DNA of 64,000 bases from Ornithinicoccus sp045032955 (GTDB lineage: Bacteria > Actinomycetota > Actinomycetes > Actinomycetales > Dermatophilaceae), in NCBI RefSeq assembly GCF_045032955.1, contig NZ_JBJFZU010000010.1:171695-235694 (forward strand). The letters are read 5' to 3'. The stretch's first letter is position 1. Every line of letters starts with the position of its first letter. The translations under genes and the position numbers were made by a program. The notes beneath the pieces are model-generated. The model had not been told where the DNA came from. It saw only the letters and a list, made by a program, of their open reading frames with translations, and did no database searches. Below are positions 8,553 to 16,534 of this stretch, in pieces.

Positions 8553-10121
8553 ATGAGCGGCATGACCCACGACGGCGCCGCCGGGGACCCCCGGGTGGCC
8601 GACCTGCGCGAGCGGTTGCGCCGCGCCCACCAGGACTCGGCCGGCCCGAGCGAGCGGGCGCGCGCCAAGCTCGACTCGCAGAACAAGCTGTACGTGCGGG
8701 ACCGCATCGCCCTGCTCTTCGACGAGGGGACCTTCGTCGAGGACGGCCGGTATGCCAACGCCACCGCGAGCGGGCTGCCCGCCGACGGGGTGGTCACCGG
8801 ACGCGGTGAGGTGGACGGGCGCGCGGCGATCGTGGTGGCCAACGACCCCACGGTCAAGGCCGGGTCGTGGGGCGCCCGCACGGTGGAGAAGATCATCCGG
8901 GCCACCGAGGCGGCCCTGCGCGAGGAGCTGCCGGTCTTCTGGTTCGTCGACTCCGCCGGGGCGCGGATCACCGACCAGGTCGACCTCTTCCCGGGGCGTC
9001 GCGGGGCGGGGCGGATCTTCCACAACCAGGTCGCGCTGTCCGGCAAGGTGCCGCAGATCTGCTGCCTCTTCGGGCCGAGCGCGGCCGGCGGCGCCTACAT
9101 CCCGAGCTTCACCGACCTGATTATCATGGTCGAGGGGAACGCCTCGATGTACCTGGGCAGCCCGCGGATGGCGGAGATGGTGGTGGGGGAGAAGGTCAGC
9201 CTGGAGGAGATGGGTGGCGCCCGGATGCACTGCACCGTCTCCGGGGTCGGCGACCTGCTCGCGGCGGACGACGCCGAGGCCATCGAGCTGGCCCGGCACT
9301 TCTTCTCCTACCTGCCCGAGTCGTGGCGCGCCCCGGTGCCCGCGTACCAGGGTGAGGAGCCGGCGGCACCGCTGCACCGGCATACCGTGCCCGAGGCGGA
9401 GACGGTGCCCTTCGACGTGCACGAGGTGATCGACGGTCTCGTCGACGACGACAGCTTCTTCGAGGTGAAGCCGCTGTTCGCCGGGGAGCTGGTGGTCGGC
9501 CTCGGCCGGGTCGACGGGCAGAGCGTGGGCATCGTCGCCAACAACTCGGCGGTCAAGGGCGGGGTCCTGTTCACCGACTCCGCGGACAAGGCCTCCCGCT
9601 TTATCTGGCTGTGCGACGCCTACGGCATCCCGCTGCTCTACCTGGCCGACGTGCCCGGTTTCATGATCGGCTCCGAGGTCGAGCGCGGGGGCATCATCCG
9701 GCACGGCGCCAAGATGGTCTCCGCCGTCTCCGAGGCCACCGTGCCGCAGCTGTGCGTGGTCGTGCGCAAGGCCTACGGCGCCGGTCTGTATGCCATGGGC
9801 GGGCCCGGGTTCGGCCCCGAGGCGACCATCGCGCTACCGACCGCTCGGATCGCGGTGATGGGCCCCGAAGCGGCCGTGAACGCGGTCTACGCCAACAAAA
9901 TCGCCGAGATCGCCGACGAGGACGAGCGGCAGGCGTTCGTCGACGCCCGTCGCGCGGAGTACCTGGAGGACGTCGACCTCGAGCGGCTGGCTGCGGACCT
10001 GGTCATCGACGCGGTCGTGGAGCCGGAGGACCTGCGCGCCGAGGTGGTGCACCGCCTGCGGTATGCCGCCCGCCGGGACCGGCACTTCTCGACGCGGCAC
10101 CGCAGCATCCCGCCGGTCTGA
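8553..10121 (+). CDS. Acyl-CoA carboxylase beta chain (carboxyltransferase)
   Basis: The 522-residue carboxyltransferase has the crotonase-fold N- and C-halves of biotin-dependent acyl-CoA carboxylases. The N half carries the acyl-CoA region SAGARITDQVDLFPGR and GPSAAGGAY; the C half carries NNSAVKGGVLF and DVPGFMIGSEVERGGIIRHG. It transfers carboxyl from BCCP-biotin to an acyl-CoA such as methylcrotonyl- or propionyl-CoA. The partner alpha chain is encoded at 5003-6778. The co-directional acyl-CoA dehydrogenase just upstream suggests leucine or related degradation, as with accD1-fadE19 in mycobacteria; the substrate is an inference. ATG 8562 is a possible second start. Confidence 0.9.
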   Translation: MSGMTHDGAAGDPRVADLRERLRRAHQDSAGPSERARAKLDSQNKLYVRDRIALLFDEGTFVEDGRYANATASGLPADGVVTGRGEVDGRAAIVVANDPTVKAGSWGARTVEKIIRATEAALREELPVFWFVDSAGARITDQVDLFPGRRGAGRIFHNQVALSGKVPQICCLFGPSAAGGAYIPSFTDLIIMVEGNASMYLGSPRMAEMVVGEKVSLEEMGGARMHCTVSGVGDLLAADDAEAIELARHFFSYLPESWRAPVPAYQGEEPAAPLHRHTVPEAETVPFDVHEVIDGLVDDDSFFEVKPLFAGELVVGLGRVDGQSVGIVANNSAVKGGVLFTDSADKASRFIWLCDAYGIPLLYLADVPGFMIGSEVERGGIIRHGAKMVSAVSEATVPQLCVVVRKAYGAGLYAMGGPGFGPEATIALPTARIAVMGPEAAVNAVYANKIAEIADEDERQAFVDARRAEYLEDVDLERLAADLVIDAVVEPEDLRAEVVHRLRYAARRDRHFSTRHRSIPPV

Positions 10122-10265
10122 CCGGTGGCCTCACCCCGCCCTGGTGCTGGGGCGCCCGCGTTGAGAGAGTAGGGCGCGAGAGCGCCGCTCCACCGCGAGC
10201 GGCCACCGTGACCGGCATGCCGTCCGAGCGTCGTGCCGGCCTGACCCCGCAGAGAAGGGCACGAC

Positions 10266-10700
10266 ATGAGCGCGAGCACGATCACCCTCAGCCGGCAGGT
10301 GCCGGTCCCCGCCGATCGGGCATACCGGGCGTGGGTGGAACCGGAGGAGCTCTCCGGCTGGTGGTGGCCCCAGTGGCAGGACACCCGTTACGACCTCGAG
10401 CCGAGGGAGGGCGCCGAGTTCCGCATCCACAGCGCCGAGGCAGGTGTCGGCGTCACCGGCGTCCTGACCACCGTCGAGGAGTCCCGGCTGCTCACCATGA
10501 CCTGGTTGTGGATCAACGGCGAGGACACCATCGTCCAGGACCTGGTGGACGTGGTCGAGGTGCGCTTCACCGACAACGGCGAGGGGTCGGTGGTGACCGT
10601 GCTGCACACGTCGACCGAGCACGAGACCGATGGCGGCGCCGAGCAGGGCTGGAACGACGTCCTGGACCGGCTCCCGACATATTTGGTCGAGGCACGCTGA
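10266..10700 (+). CDS. SRPBCC (AHSA1-like) domain protein
   Basis: This 144-residue single-domain protein begins with the AHSA1/START-like pattern (SRQVPVPADRAYRAWVEPEEL, then a GWWWP loop). Its beta-rich body ends with a long C-terminal helix (GGAEQGWNDVLDRL). Such proteins bind small hydrophobic ligands or act in stress responses. A GAAGGG ribosome-binding site lies upstream of the ATG. Neighbours give no clear pathway and the ligand is unknown. Confidence 0.82.
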   Translation: MSASTITLSRQVPVPADRAYRAWVEPEELSGWWWPQWQDTRYDLEPREGAEFRIHSAEAGVGVTGVLTTVEESRLLTMTWLWINGEDTIVQDLVDVVEVRFTDNGEGSVVTVLHTSTEHETDGGAEQGWNDVLDRLPTYLVEAR

Positions 10701-10753
10701 GCGCGCCCCGCTGAGCGCACACGCGGGGGACCGCCCCGCCCGTACCAGCCCGC

Positions 10754-11230
10754 TCAGGTGGTCAGGACGTCCACCCCGAGCGTGGCCAGCAGCCCGAAGG
10801 CGACGCCCCAGAGGATGATCGAGACCACCTGCCACAGCACCACCACGCGTGGCGTGGCGCCGAACGAGACCAGGGCGGCGGAGGTGATCTGGCTGGGCAG
10901 GATGGTCTGGCCGAGCAGGCTCACCCCGGCCACCCCGTAGCGGTCGAAGGCGTTGCGCAGTTTGGTCCGCCGCGGCGACATCTCCGGCGTTTCGCGGTCG
11001 CGCAGCGCGCGCGCCCGGGCCCCTTGGGTCACCCGCACGAAGACGAGCATCGAGATGATGTTGCCGACGATCGCCGCCGGCACCGCGACCAGCGGGTGGA
11101 TCCCCGCCACGATGCCGATCGCCGAGCCGAGGTAGGACTCGACGAAGGGGATCGCCGAGATGGCGAGGACGCCGAGCACCGCGGTGAAGGTCGGGAGCGA
11201 GGCGACGAAGGCCTGCAGGTCGTTGATCAT
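10754..11230 (-). CDS. Small multidrug export-like membrane protein
   Basis: The 158-residue protein has four hydrophobic segments and matches the small multidrug export family by layout. An N-terminal FVESYLGSAIGIVAG re-entrant-like loop is followed by VGNIISMLVFVRVTQGARAR, a charged cytosolic loop, then GQTILPSQITSA. It would sit in the cytoplasmic membrane. The name is historical and transport has not been shown for most members. GAGGGG provides a ribosome-binding site before the ATG, and strong dyads lie just upstream. Confidence 0.78.
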   Translation of the reverse strand: MINDLQAFVASLPTFTAVLGVLAISAIPFVESYLGSAIGIVAGIHPLVAVPAAIVGNIISMLVFVRVTQGARARALRDRETPEMSPRRTKLRNAFDRYGVAGVSLLGQTILPSQITSAALVSFGATPRVVVLWQVVSIILWGVAFGLLATLGVDVLTT

Positions 11231-11245
11231 GAGTTCCCCTCGGAG

Positions 11246-11285
11246 TAGTACGGTGTGTTGGTGGCAACACTAACACGCCGTACTA
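11246..11285. promoter_or_regulatory. Two overlapping palindromes upstream of the export-like gene
   Basis: The 71-bp gap holds an outer perfect dyad, TAGTACGG (11246-11253) with CCGTACTA (11278-11285). Inside it lies a perfect dyad GTGTTG-GTGG-CAACAC (11255-11270). The two dyads are not concentric. This resembles an operator for a dimeric repressor (TetR/PadR-like half-sites) placed in the promoter of the downstream gene at 11230. No regulator gene is adjacent. Acting as a terminator for the S9 peptidase gene is the alternative. Confidence 0.55.
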
Positions 11286-11301
11286 GTCGCACTGGACGGG
11301 C

Positions 11302-13236
11302 TCAGCGCAGGTACTCCTCCCACCAGGCCAGGATGTGCTCGAAACGCTGCTGACGGTGCCGGGGCTGACCGGCGCGGGAGAGCTCGTGCCCCTCGCCGGG
11401 GAAGATGAGCAGCTTGCTCGGCACCCCGTTGCGCTGGAGCCGTGCGAAGAGCCGCTGGCCCTGCTCGAGCGGGCACCGGAAGTCGCGCTCCGAGTGGATC
11501 ACCAGGGTGGGGGTGGTGATGTTGTCGGCCCAGGTCAGCGGCGACTGCTCGTGGGTGAACTGTCCGGCGTACTCGTCCGCGAAGAACCAGCCGATGTCGC
11601 TGGTCCCGGCGAAGCTGTCCCAGGCGTTGACGGCGCGCTCGCTGATCGCGGCGGTGAACCTGTCGGTATGCCCGACCAGCCAGGTCGTCATCAGTCCCCC
11701 GTAGGAGCCGCCCTGCACGCCGACCCGTGAGCCGTCCAGCCCCGGCAGGGTGAGGGCGTGGTCCAGCAGCGCGGTGAGGTCGGCGACGTCCACCGTGCCG
11801 ATCGCCTCCTTGAGCACCCGGCCGTGGTCGGCGCCATAGCCGGAGCCGCCGCGCGGGTTGCCCATGACGACGGCATACCCCGCCCCGGCGAGCACCTGGG
11901 CCTCGTCGAAGAGGTTGCCGGAGTACTGCGCGTAGGGGCCACCGTGGATCATCAGCACCACCGGGTGCCCCGCCTTGCGGCGCGCACGGGTGCTGGGGCG
12001 GAACAACCACCCGTGCACCGGGTAGCCGTCGTTCGCGGAGGCGTTCAGCTCCTCCGGCTCGATCGGGTCGGCTGTCCCGGTGAGGTGACCGGCGAAGTCG
12101 GTCCGTCGAGTGAGCGGCTCGTCGGTGCGGCCCACGAAGATCTCCGCGTGCGAGGTGCGGGTGCCGCCGACCGCGACCACGACGTCACCGTTCGCGGCGA
12201 GCGCGCTCACGCTCACGTGCCCGTCCAGCAGCACCGCTCCGGAGGCGAGGTTCCGGACGACGCTGTCGCCCCGGTGCTCCAGGGCCGCGACCACGCTGCC
12301 GTCCCCGGCGATCACCGGCGGGCAGGCGGCACCGTCTGTCTCGGCGTCGGTCAGCGCGAGCCCCGGACCGTCGAGTCGGCGCAGCACGGCGTTCCGGGCG
12401 ACGAAGTCCTGCTTGGACGGTCCGAGGTCGGCCGCGCCGTAGACGGCGGTCCCGTCGGGACCGACGTGCAGGCTGCCGACCGAGGAGGTGCCGTCGGTGT
12501 GCCGGCGGAAGCCGCGGCCGCGCAGGTCCACCGAGCAGATGTCGCTGACCAGGGTGTCCGGGACCCATCCGCCGCGTCGGTCCCGGGAGGCGACGAAGGC
12601 CACCCGGGTGCCGCCGTGCAGGAAGGTCGGGCCGAGGTCGTCGCCGCGACCACGGGTGAGCTGCGTGCTCTCCGGGAGCTTCTCGGCGTCCTCGGCGTCG
12701 GCGGCGGGCGCCTGCGACAGGTCGACGAGGAAGATCTTGCTGGGCCGGTCGAGCACGTAGCCGAGGCCGTCCGCCAGGTAGGTGGCGTGCTCGATGAGCC
12801 GAGGTGCCTCCTGATCGGGCTTGATGTCGTCGTCGGTCCCGTACCGCCCCTCCTCGGGGACGCGGGCGGCGTACGCCAGGTGGGTCCCGTCCGGCGACCA
12901 GCCGAAGGAGGAGACCCCGAGCGGCTGCTCGGTGAGCCGTCGGGCGTCACCACCGTCGGCCGGGAGCACGTGCAGCTGCGGGGGTCCGTCCTCGCCGCCG
13001 CGCAGGAAGGCCAGCCGCGAGCCGTCGGGGGAGTAGCGCGGTGCGGAGTCGCGGGTGTCCTGGGTCAGGCGCACCGGCTCACTGCCCTCCTCCCGCAGGT
13101 CGAGGCGCCACAGGCTGGTGCGGTAGCGGTTGTCCTCCACGTCCGGTCGGGCGACGGTGAAGACCACGTCTCGGCCGTCGGGGTGGACCGTGGGGGAGGA
13201 CAGGGTGCGGATCTTGGTCAGGTCTCCAGGCTTCAC
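11302..13236 (-). CDS. S9 family prolyl oligopeptidase-like serine peptidase
   Basis: The protein is 644 residues long. An N-terminal beta-propeller (WD40-like repeats such as APRYSPDGSRLAFLRGG) is followed by an alpha/beta-hydrolase catalytic domain. The triad is visible: serine in GGSYGG, aspartate in HSERDFRCP, histidine in GEGHELSR. It is expected to cleave acylaminoacyl or dipeptidyl substrates in the cytosol; there is no signal peptide. GTG 13236 is chosen because TAGGGT at 13244-13249 lies 7 nt upstream (leaderless). A longer frame upstream overlaps the divergent HNH gene and is not used. Confidence 0.9.
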   Translation of the reverse strand: MKPGDLTKIRTLSSPTVHPDGRDVVFTVARPDVEDNRYRTSLWRLDLREEGSEPVRLTQDTRDSAPRYSPDGSRLAFLRGGEDGPPQLHVLPADGGDARRLTEQPLGVSSFGWSPDGTHLAYAARVPEEGRYGTDDDIKPDQEAPRLIEHATYLADGLGYVLDRPSKIFLVDLSQAPAADAEDAEKLPESTQLTRGRGDDLGPTFLHGGTRVAFVASRDRRGGWVPDTLVSDICSVDLRGRGFRRHTDGTSSVGSLHVGPDGTAVYGAADLGPSKQDFVARNAVLRRLDGPGLALTDAETDGAACPPVIAGDGSVVAALEHRGDSVVRNLASGAVLLDGHVSVSALAANGDVVVAVGGTRTSHAEIFVGRTDEPLTRRTDFAGHLTGTADPIEPEELNASANDGYPVHGWLFRPSTRARRKAGHPVVLMIHGGPYAQYSGNLFDEAQVLAGAGYAVVMGNPRGGSGYGADHGRVLKEAIGTVDVADLTALLDHALTLPGLDGSRVGVQGGSYGGLMTTWLVGHTDRFTAAISERAVNAWDSFAGTSDIGWFFADEYAGQFTHEQSPLTWADNITTPTLVIHSERDFRCPLEQGQRLFARLQRNGVPSKLLIFPGEGHELSRAGQPRHRQQRFEHILAWWEEYLR

Positions 13237-13284
13237 CCGTCCGACCCTACGCCGGTCGTCGGGAGCGGGTGTGTCGGTGCCGGT

Positions 13285-13300
13285 TCGTACACTTGTTCTA
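13285..13300 (+). promoter_or_regulatory. SOS (LexA)-like box overlapping a leaderless promoter
   Basis: TCGTAC-ACTT-GTTCTA matches the actinobacterial LexA consensus TCGAAC-N4-GTTCGA at 10 of 12 defined positions. It overlaps a TACACT -10 box (13288-13293) that lies 6 nt before the ATG of the DUF222-HNH gene. Repressor binding would cover the -10 region and the start. 13E12-type genes in mycobacteria are known to carry LexA boxes. Confidence 0.6.
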
Positions 13301-14583
13301 TGGACGAGGGGGTCGCGGTGCAGGGACCGCCCGGCGAAGGGGCCGTGGCGGTCCTGGGTATGCTGCGCGCCGCGCTGGACCGCAGCGTCACCGCGCTGTC
13401 CGCTCCGGCCCTGCTGCAGGAGGGTGAGCTCGGGGACGTGCTGGGAGCCCTGGACGCGGTGACCAGCCGGAGCCACGCATTGATGGTCGCGGTGCTGCGG
13501 GAGGCGATCGCCCGGGGCCTGCACGGTGAGTCGGGGTTCAGCGAGGTCGACTGGTTGCGCCTGGTCTGCCCCGCGGTGTCGTCCCGCGAGGCCGCTGAGA
13601 TCGCCTGCCTCGCCCGGGCCGGGCAGGAGCAGGTGCACGGGCCGCTGCTGGAGGCGGTGCGCAGCGGGGCGCTGCCGGTGGGACGCGCCGCGGCGGTGGT
13701 CCGGGCGCTGGGGCGGGTCCGGACGGCTATCGGTCCCACGGAGTATGCGCGGGCGGCCGAGCTGATGACCATGGCCGCGACGGATGCCCGACTGGGTGAG
13801 GCGGACCTGGCCAGGGTGGGCGCGCAGCTGGTCGCCACCTGTCTGTCGGAGGGCGAGCAGGTCGCCCGTGACCGGGCGCGGGAGCAGCTGAGGGACGTGC
13901 ACGAGTCGAGCCTGGCCGACGGCTCGGTGCGGCGGGTGGTCATCACCTTCGGCCAGGATGCGGACTACGCCGCATTCCGTGCGGTGATGATGTCACCGCT
14001 CGCCGCGCCGGCCACCCTGGAGGAGACACGTGCCACCGGGCAGGTGGAGACCAGGACGCCCGGGCAACGACGTTACGACGCGCTGATGGCCGTGCTGCGC
14101 CGCGGTGTGGCCGGGAGCACCGGTCAACCGACGACCCCCAAGGCGCAGCTGATGGTCACCATCCCGCTGGGCGTCCTGACCGGGCAGGACCCGGGGTGCG
14201 GCGTCAGCGGCTCCGGCGGGCCGGGTGGGGCGGGCGGACCGGCGCTGAGCGCGCACCGGGCCCGTCAGCTGGCATGTGAGGCGGACCTGATCCCGGCCGT
14301 GCTGGGCACCCGCAGCGAGATCCTGGACCTGGGGCGTGCGGCCCGCCTGGTCACCCCCGGCCAGCGACGTGCGCTGGCCCACCGGGACCAAGGTTGCACC
14401 TTCCCCGGCTGCTACGTGCCCGCGAGCTGGTGCGACGCGCACCACATCGTCCACTGGTCCCGTGGCGGGCGCTCGGACCTCGCCAACTACGCACTGCTGT
14501 GCGCCCGTCACCACACCTGGGTCCACCAGCACGAGAGCACCGCGACGACCGACGTCACCGGCGTCACCTGGCATCTCCGATGA
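13300..14583 (+). CDS. DUF222 (13E12-type) HNH endonuclease domain protein
   Basis: The product has 427 residues, with an N-terminal DUF222 helical region and a C-terminal HNH nuclease fold. The HNH part reads CTFPGCYVPASWCDAHH, then HWSRGGRSDLANYALLC and ARHHTW, giving the two zinc CxxC-type pairs and the catalytic histidines. Members are multicopy in many actinobacteria; their biological role is not settled. ATG 13300 is 6 nt downstream of a TACACT box, so the message is leaderless. An SOS-like box overlaps this promoter and suggests DNA-damage control. A possible terminator follows at 14594. Confidence 0.88.
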   Translation: MDEGVAVQGPPGEGAVAVLGMLRAALDRSVTALSAPALLQEGELGDVLGALDAVTSRSHALMVAVLREAIARGLHGESGFSEVDWLRLVCPAVSSREAAEIACLARAGQEQVHGPLLEAVRSGALPVGRAAAVVRALGRVRTAIGPTEYARAAELMTMAATDARLGEADLARVGAQLVATCLSEGEQVARDRAREQLRDVHESSLADGSVRRVVITFGQDADYAAFRAVMMSPLAAPATLEETRATGQVETRTPGQRRYDALMAVLRRGVAGSTGQPTTPKAQLMVTIPLGVLTGQDPGCGVSGSGGPGGAGGPALSAHRARQLACEADLIPAVLGTRSEILDLGRAARLVTPGQRRALAHRDQGCTFPGCYVPASWCDAHHIVHWSRGGRSDLANYALLCARHHTWVHQHESTATTDVTGVTWHLR

Positions 14584-14593
14584 CCCTGCCCCG

Positions 14594-14617
14594 CACCCGG
14601 CCGTCACCGGCCGGGTG
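14594..14617. terminator. Strong hairpin between convergent genes
   Basis: CACCCGGCCG and CGGCCGGGTG form a perfect 10-bp GC stem with a TCAC loop. It is placed between the stop of the HNH gene and the end of the convergent NUDIX-DHFR gene. There is no T-tract, as is usual in actinobacteria. It could terminate transcription from both sides. Confidence 0.6.
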
Positions 14618-14660
14618 ACCGGCATGCGCCCAGCGCTCGCCGGGCTCGCGGCACCACCGC

Positions 14661-15614
14661 TCAGCGGCGTCGCCAGGTCACCCAGGCGAGGACGTCCCCC
14701 TCGCCGGGGAGGCGTTCGGTCTCGCGCCAGAGCGAGGTGTCCACCTCGGGGAACCGGGTCGATCCCGGCGGCGCGAGGTCGACCTCGGTGAGCAGCAGCC
14801 GGTCCGCCGCGGCGATCGTCTGCGCGTAGATCTCGCCCCCGCCGGCCACGAAGACCTCACCGTCCCCCGCCATCAGCAGGGCCTCCGGCAGGGAGTGGGC
14901 GACCTCGGCGCCGGGGCCGGTCCAGTCGCGCTGCCGGGTCACCACGATCGTGCGTCGACCCGGCAGCGCCCGACCGATGGAGTCCCAGGTGCCTCGACCC
15001 ATGACCAGGACACCGCCGGTGGTCGTCTCCTTGAAGAAGCGGAGGTCCGCCGGCAGGTGCCATGGCATCACCGCCCCGTCACCGATGACCCCGTTGCGTC
15101 CGCGGGCCGCGATCAGCGTCAACCGCTGGTCGAACCCGTGCTCCAGCAGGCACCCGAGCTGCCCGTCCCGCAGCGCGGCCAAGGCGCGCCGCTCGTGCGG
15201 GACGGTCCTGGCGGGAAGGTCGTCCAGCGGCCACCACGCGAGCCGCTCGGCCTTGTCCGGCTCCGCCAGGTGCGGCTCGCCGTCCCAACGTCGGGCGGTC
15301 AGGAAGACGTCCACCCTCTGCTCGACCGGGTCGGGCAGGGCGCAGCTGCGCTGCACGGTCGCCCAGTACTCCAGGTCCTCCTCGGCGAGGCGGACGCCCA
15401 GCTCCTCCTGCGCCTCCCGGAGGCCCGCGGCCCGGAACGTCTCGCCCGGCTCCACGTGCCCCGCGGCCCCGCACGCCCACCAGCCGTCCATGTACGGCGT
15501 GCCCCGTCTCAGCTGGAGCAGCACCTCGGGGCCGCGTGCCCCGTCACGCTGCAGCGCCACGTAGGTCGCGGGCACCAGGGCCCCGGGCCGGGGCGTCGCC
15601 GGGGGAACCGTCAT
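14661..15614 (-). CDS. folA: NUDIX hydrolase - dihydrofolate reductase fusion
   Basis: One continuous 317-residue frame encodes two domains. Residues about 1-150 form a NUDIX hydrolase with a full Nudix box (GHVEPGETFRAAGLREAQEE, then LGV). Residues about 158-317 form DHFR, with the start of its fold at RLTLIAARGRNGVIG, MPWHLPADLRFFK, VMGRGTWDSIG and GGGEIYAQ. DHFR regenerates tetrahydrofolate from the dihydrofolate made by ThyA. The ATG overlaps the thyA stop as ATGA, so translation is probably coupled. I see no ribosome-binding site for a separate DHFR start; an internal TTG just before LTLIAARG is the only candidate. Confidence 0.88.
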   Translation of the reverse strand: MTVPPATPRPGALVPATYVALQRDGARGPEVLLQLRRGTPYMDGWWACGAAGHVEPGETFRAAGLREAQEELGVRLAEEDLEYWATVQRSCALPDPVEQRVDVFLTARRWDGEPHLAEPDKAERLAWWPLDDLPARTVPHERRALAALRDGQLGCLLEHGFDQRLTLIAARGRNGVIGDGAVMPWHLPADLRFFKETTTGGVLVMGRGTWDSIGRALPGRRTIVVTRQRDWTGPGAEVAHSLPEALLMAGDGEVFVAGGGEIYAQTIAAADRLLLTEVDLAPPGSTRFPEVDTSLWRETERLPGEGDVLAWVTWRRR

Positions 15615-16432
15615 ACCGCGATCGGTGCCTTGATGGACGGGGCGGCCACGTAGTCCCGCACCTCCACGTCCTCCAGCTCGAAGGCGTCGATCGCCCTCAC
15701 CTCCGGGTTGAGCCACAGCGTCGGCAGCGGACCGGGGGAGCGGGTCAGCTGCTCGGCCGCCTGGTCGAGGTGGTTGAGGTAGAGGTGGGCGTCGCCCAGG
15801 GTGTGCACGAAGTCCTTGGCCCGCAGGTCGGTGACCTGGGCCACCATGTGCGTCAGCAGCGCGTACGACGCGATGTTGAAGGGGACGCCCAGGAAGGTGT
15901 CGGCGCTGCGCTGGTACAGCTGGCAGGACAGCCACCCGCGCCGGTCGGGGTCCTCCGGCGCGGCCGGGGCGACGTAGAACTGGAAGAGGGTGTGGCACGG
16001 GGGTAGCGCCATCTGCTCGACCTCGGCGACGTTCCAGGCGGAGACGATGTGCCGGCGCGAGTCGGGGTTGGCCCGCAGCCCGGTGACGAGCCGCTGGATC
16101 TGGTCGATCGTCCCGCCGTCCGGGCTGGGCCAGGAGCGCCACTGGTGCCCGTAGACGGGCCCCAGGTCGCCCTGGTCGTCCGCCCACTCGTCCCAGATCG
16201 TGATCCTGCGCTCCTGCAGCCAGCGCACGTTGGTGTCCCCGCGCAGGAACCAGAGCAGCTCGCCGATGATCGAGCGCAGGTGCAGCCTCTTGGTCGTCAG
16301 GGCCGGGAAGCCCTCGGTCAGGTCGAAGCGCATCTGGTGCCCGAAGACCGAGAGGGTCCCCGTCCCGGTGCGGTCCTCCTTACGGATCCCCTCGGTGCGG
16401 ATCCGGTCCAGGAGGTCGAGGTATGCCTGCAT
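15611..16432 (-). CDS. thyA: Thymidylate synthase
   Basis: ThyA methylates dUMP to dTMP using methylenetetrahydrofolate. The 273-residue product contains the opening DRTGTGTLSVFG, GELLWFLRGDTNV, DLGPVYGHQWRSW and the catalytic cysteine in LPPCHTLFQFYV. ATG 16432 is supported by a TACGCT box (16439-16444) 6 nt upstream, giving a leaderless message. The gene overlaps the NUDIX-DHFR frame by 4 bp, placing both halves of the thymidylate cycle in one operon. Confidence 0.96.
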   Translation of the reverse strand: MQAYLDLLDRIRTEGIRKEDRTGTGTLSVFGHQMRFDLTEGFPALTTKRLHLRSIIGELLWFLRGDTNVRWLQERRITIWDEWADDQGDLGPVYGHQWRSWPSPDGGTIDQIQRLVTGLRANPDSRRHIVSAWNVAEVEQMALPPCHTLFQFYVAPAAPEDPDRRGWLSCQLYQRSADTFLGVPFNIASYALLTHMVAQVTDLRAKDFVHTLGDAHLYLNHLDQAAEQLTRSPGPLPTLWLNPEVRAIDAFELEDVEVRDYVAAPSIKAPIAV

Positions 16433-16534
16433 GAAGCCAGCGTAGACGCGGGCGGGGACAGGACGTACGAGGCGCCCGGGCACCCCTTCACCCGTCCTGA
16501 CGACGGCCCCGCGCCCCGGCTACCCTCGTGTGCC

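Noticed and set aside
15100..15130. Separate DHFR gene starting at an internal TTG
   Set aside because: There is no ribosome-binding site or stop codon before it and the NUDIX frame runs straight through, so a fusion is simpler.
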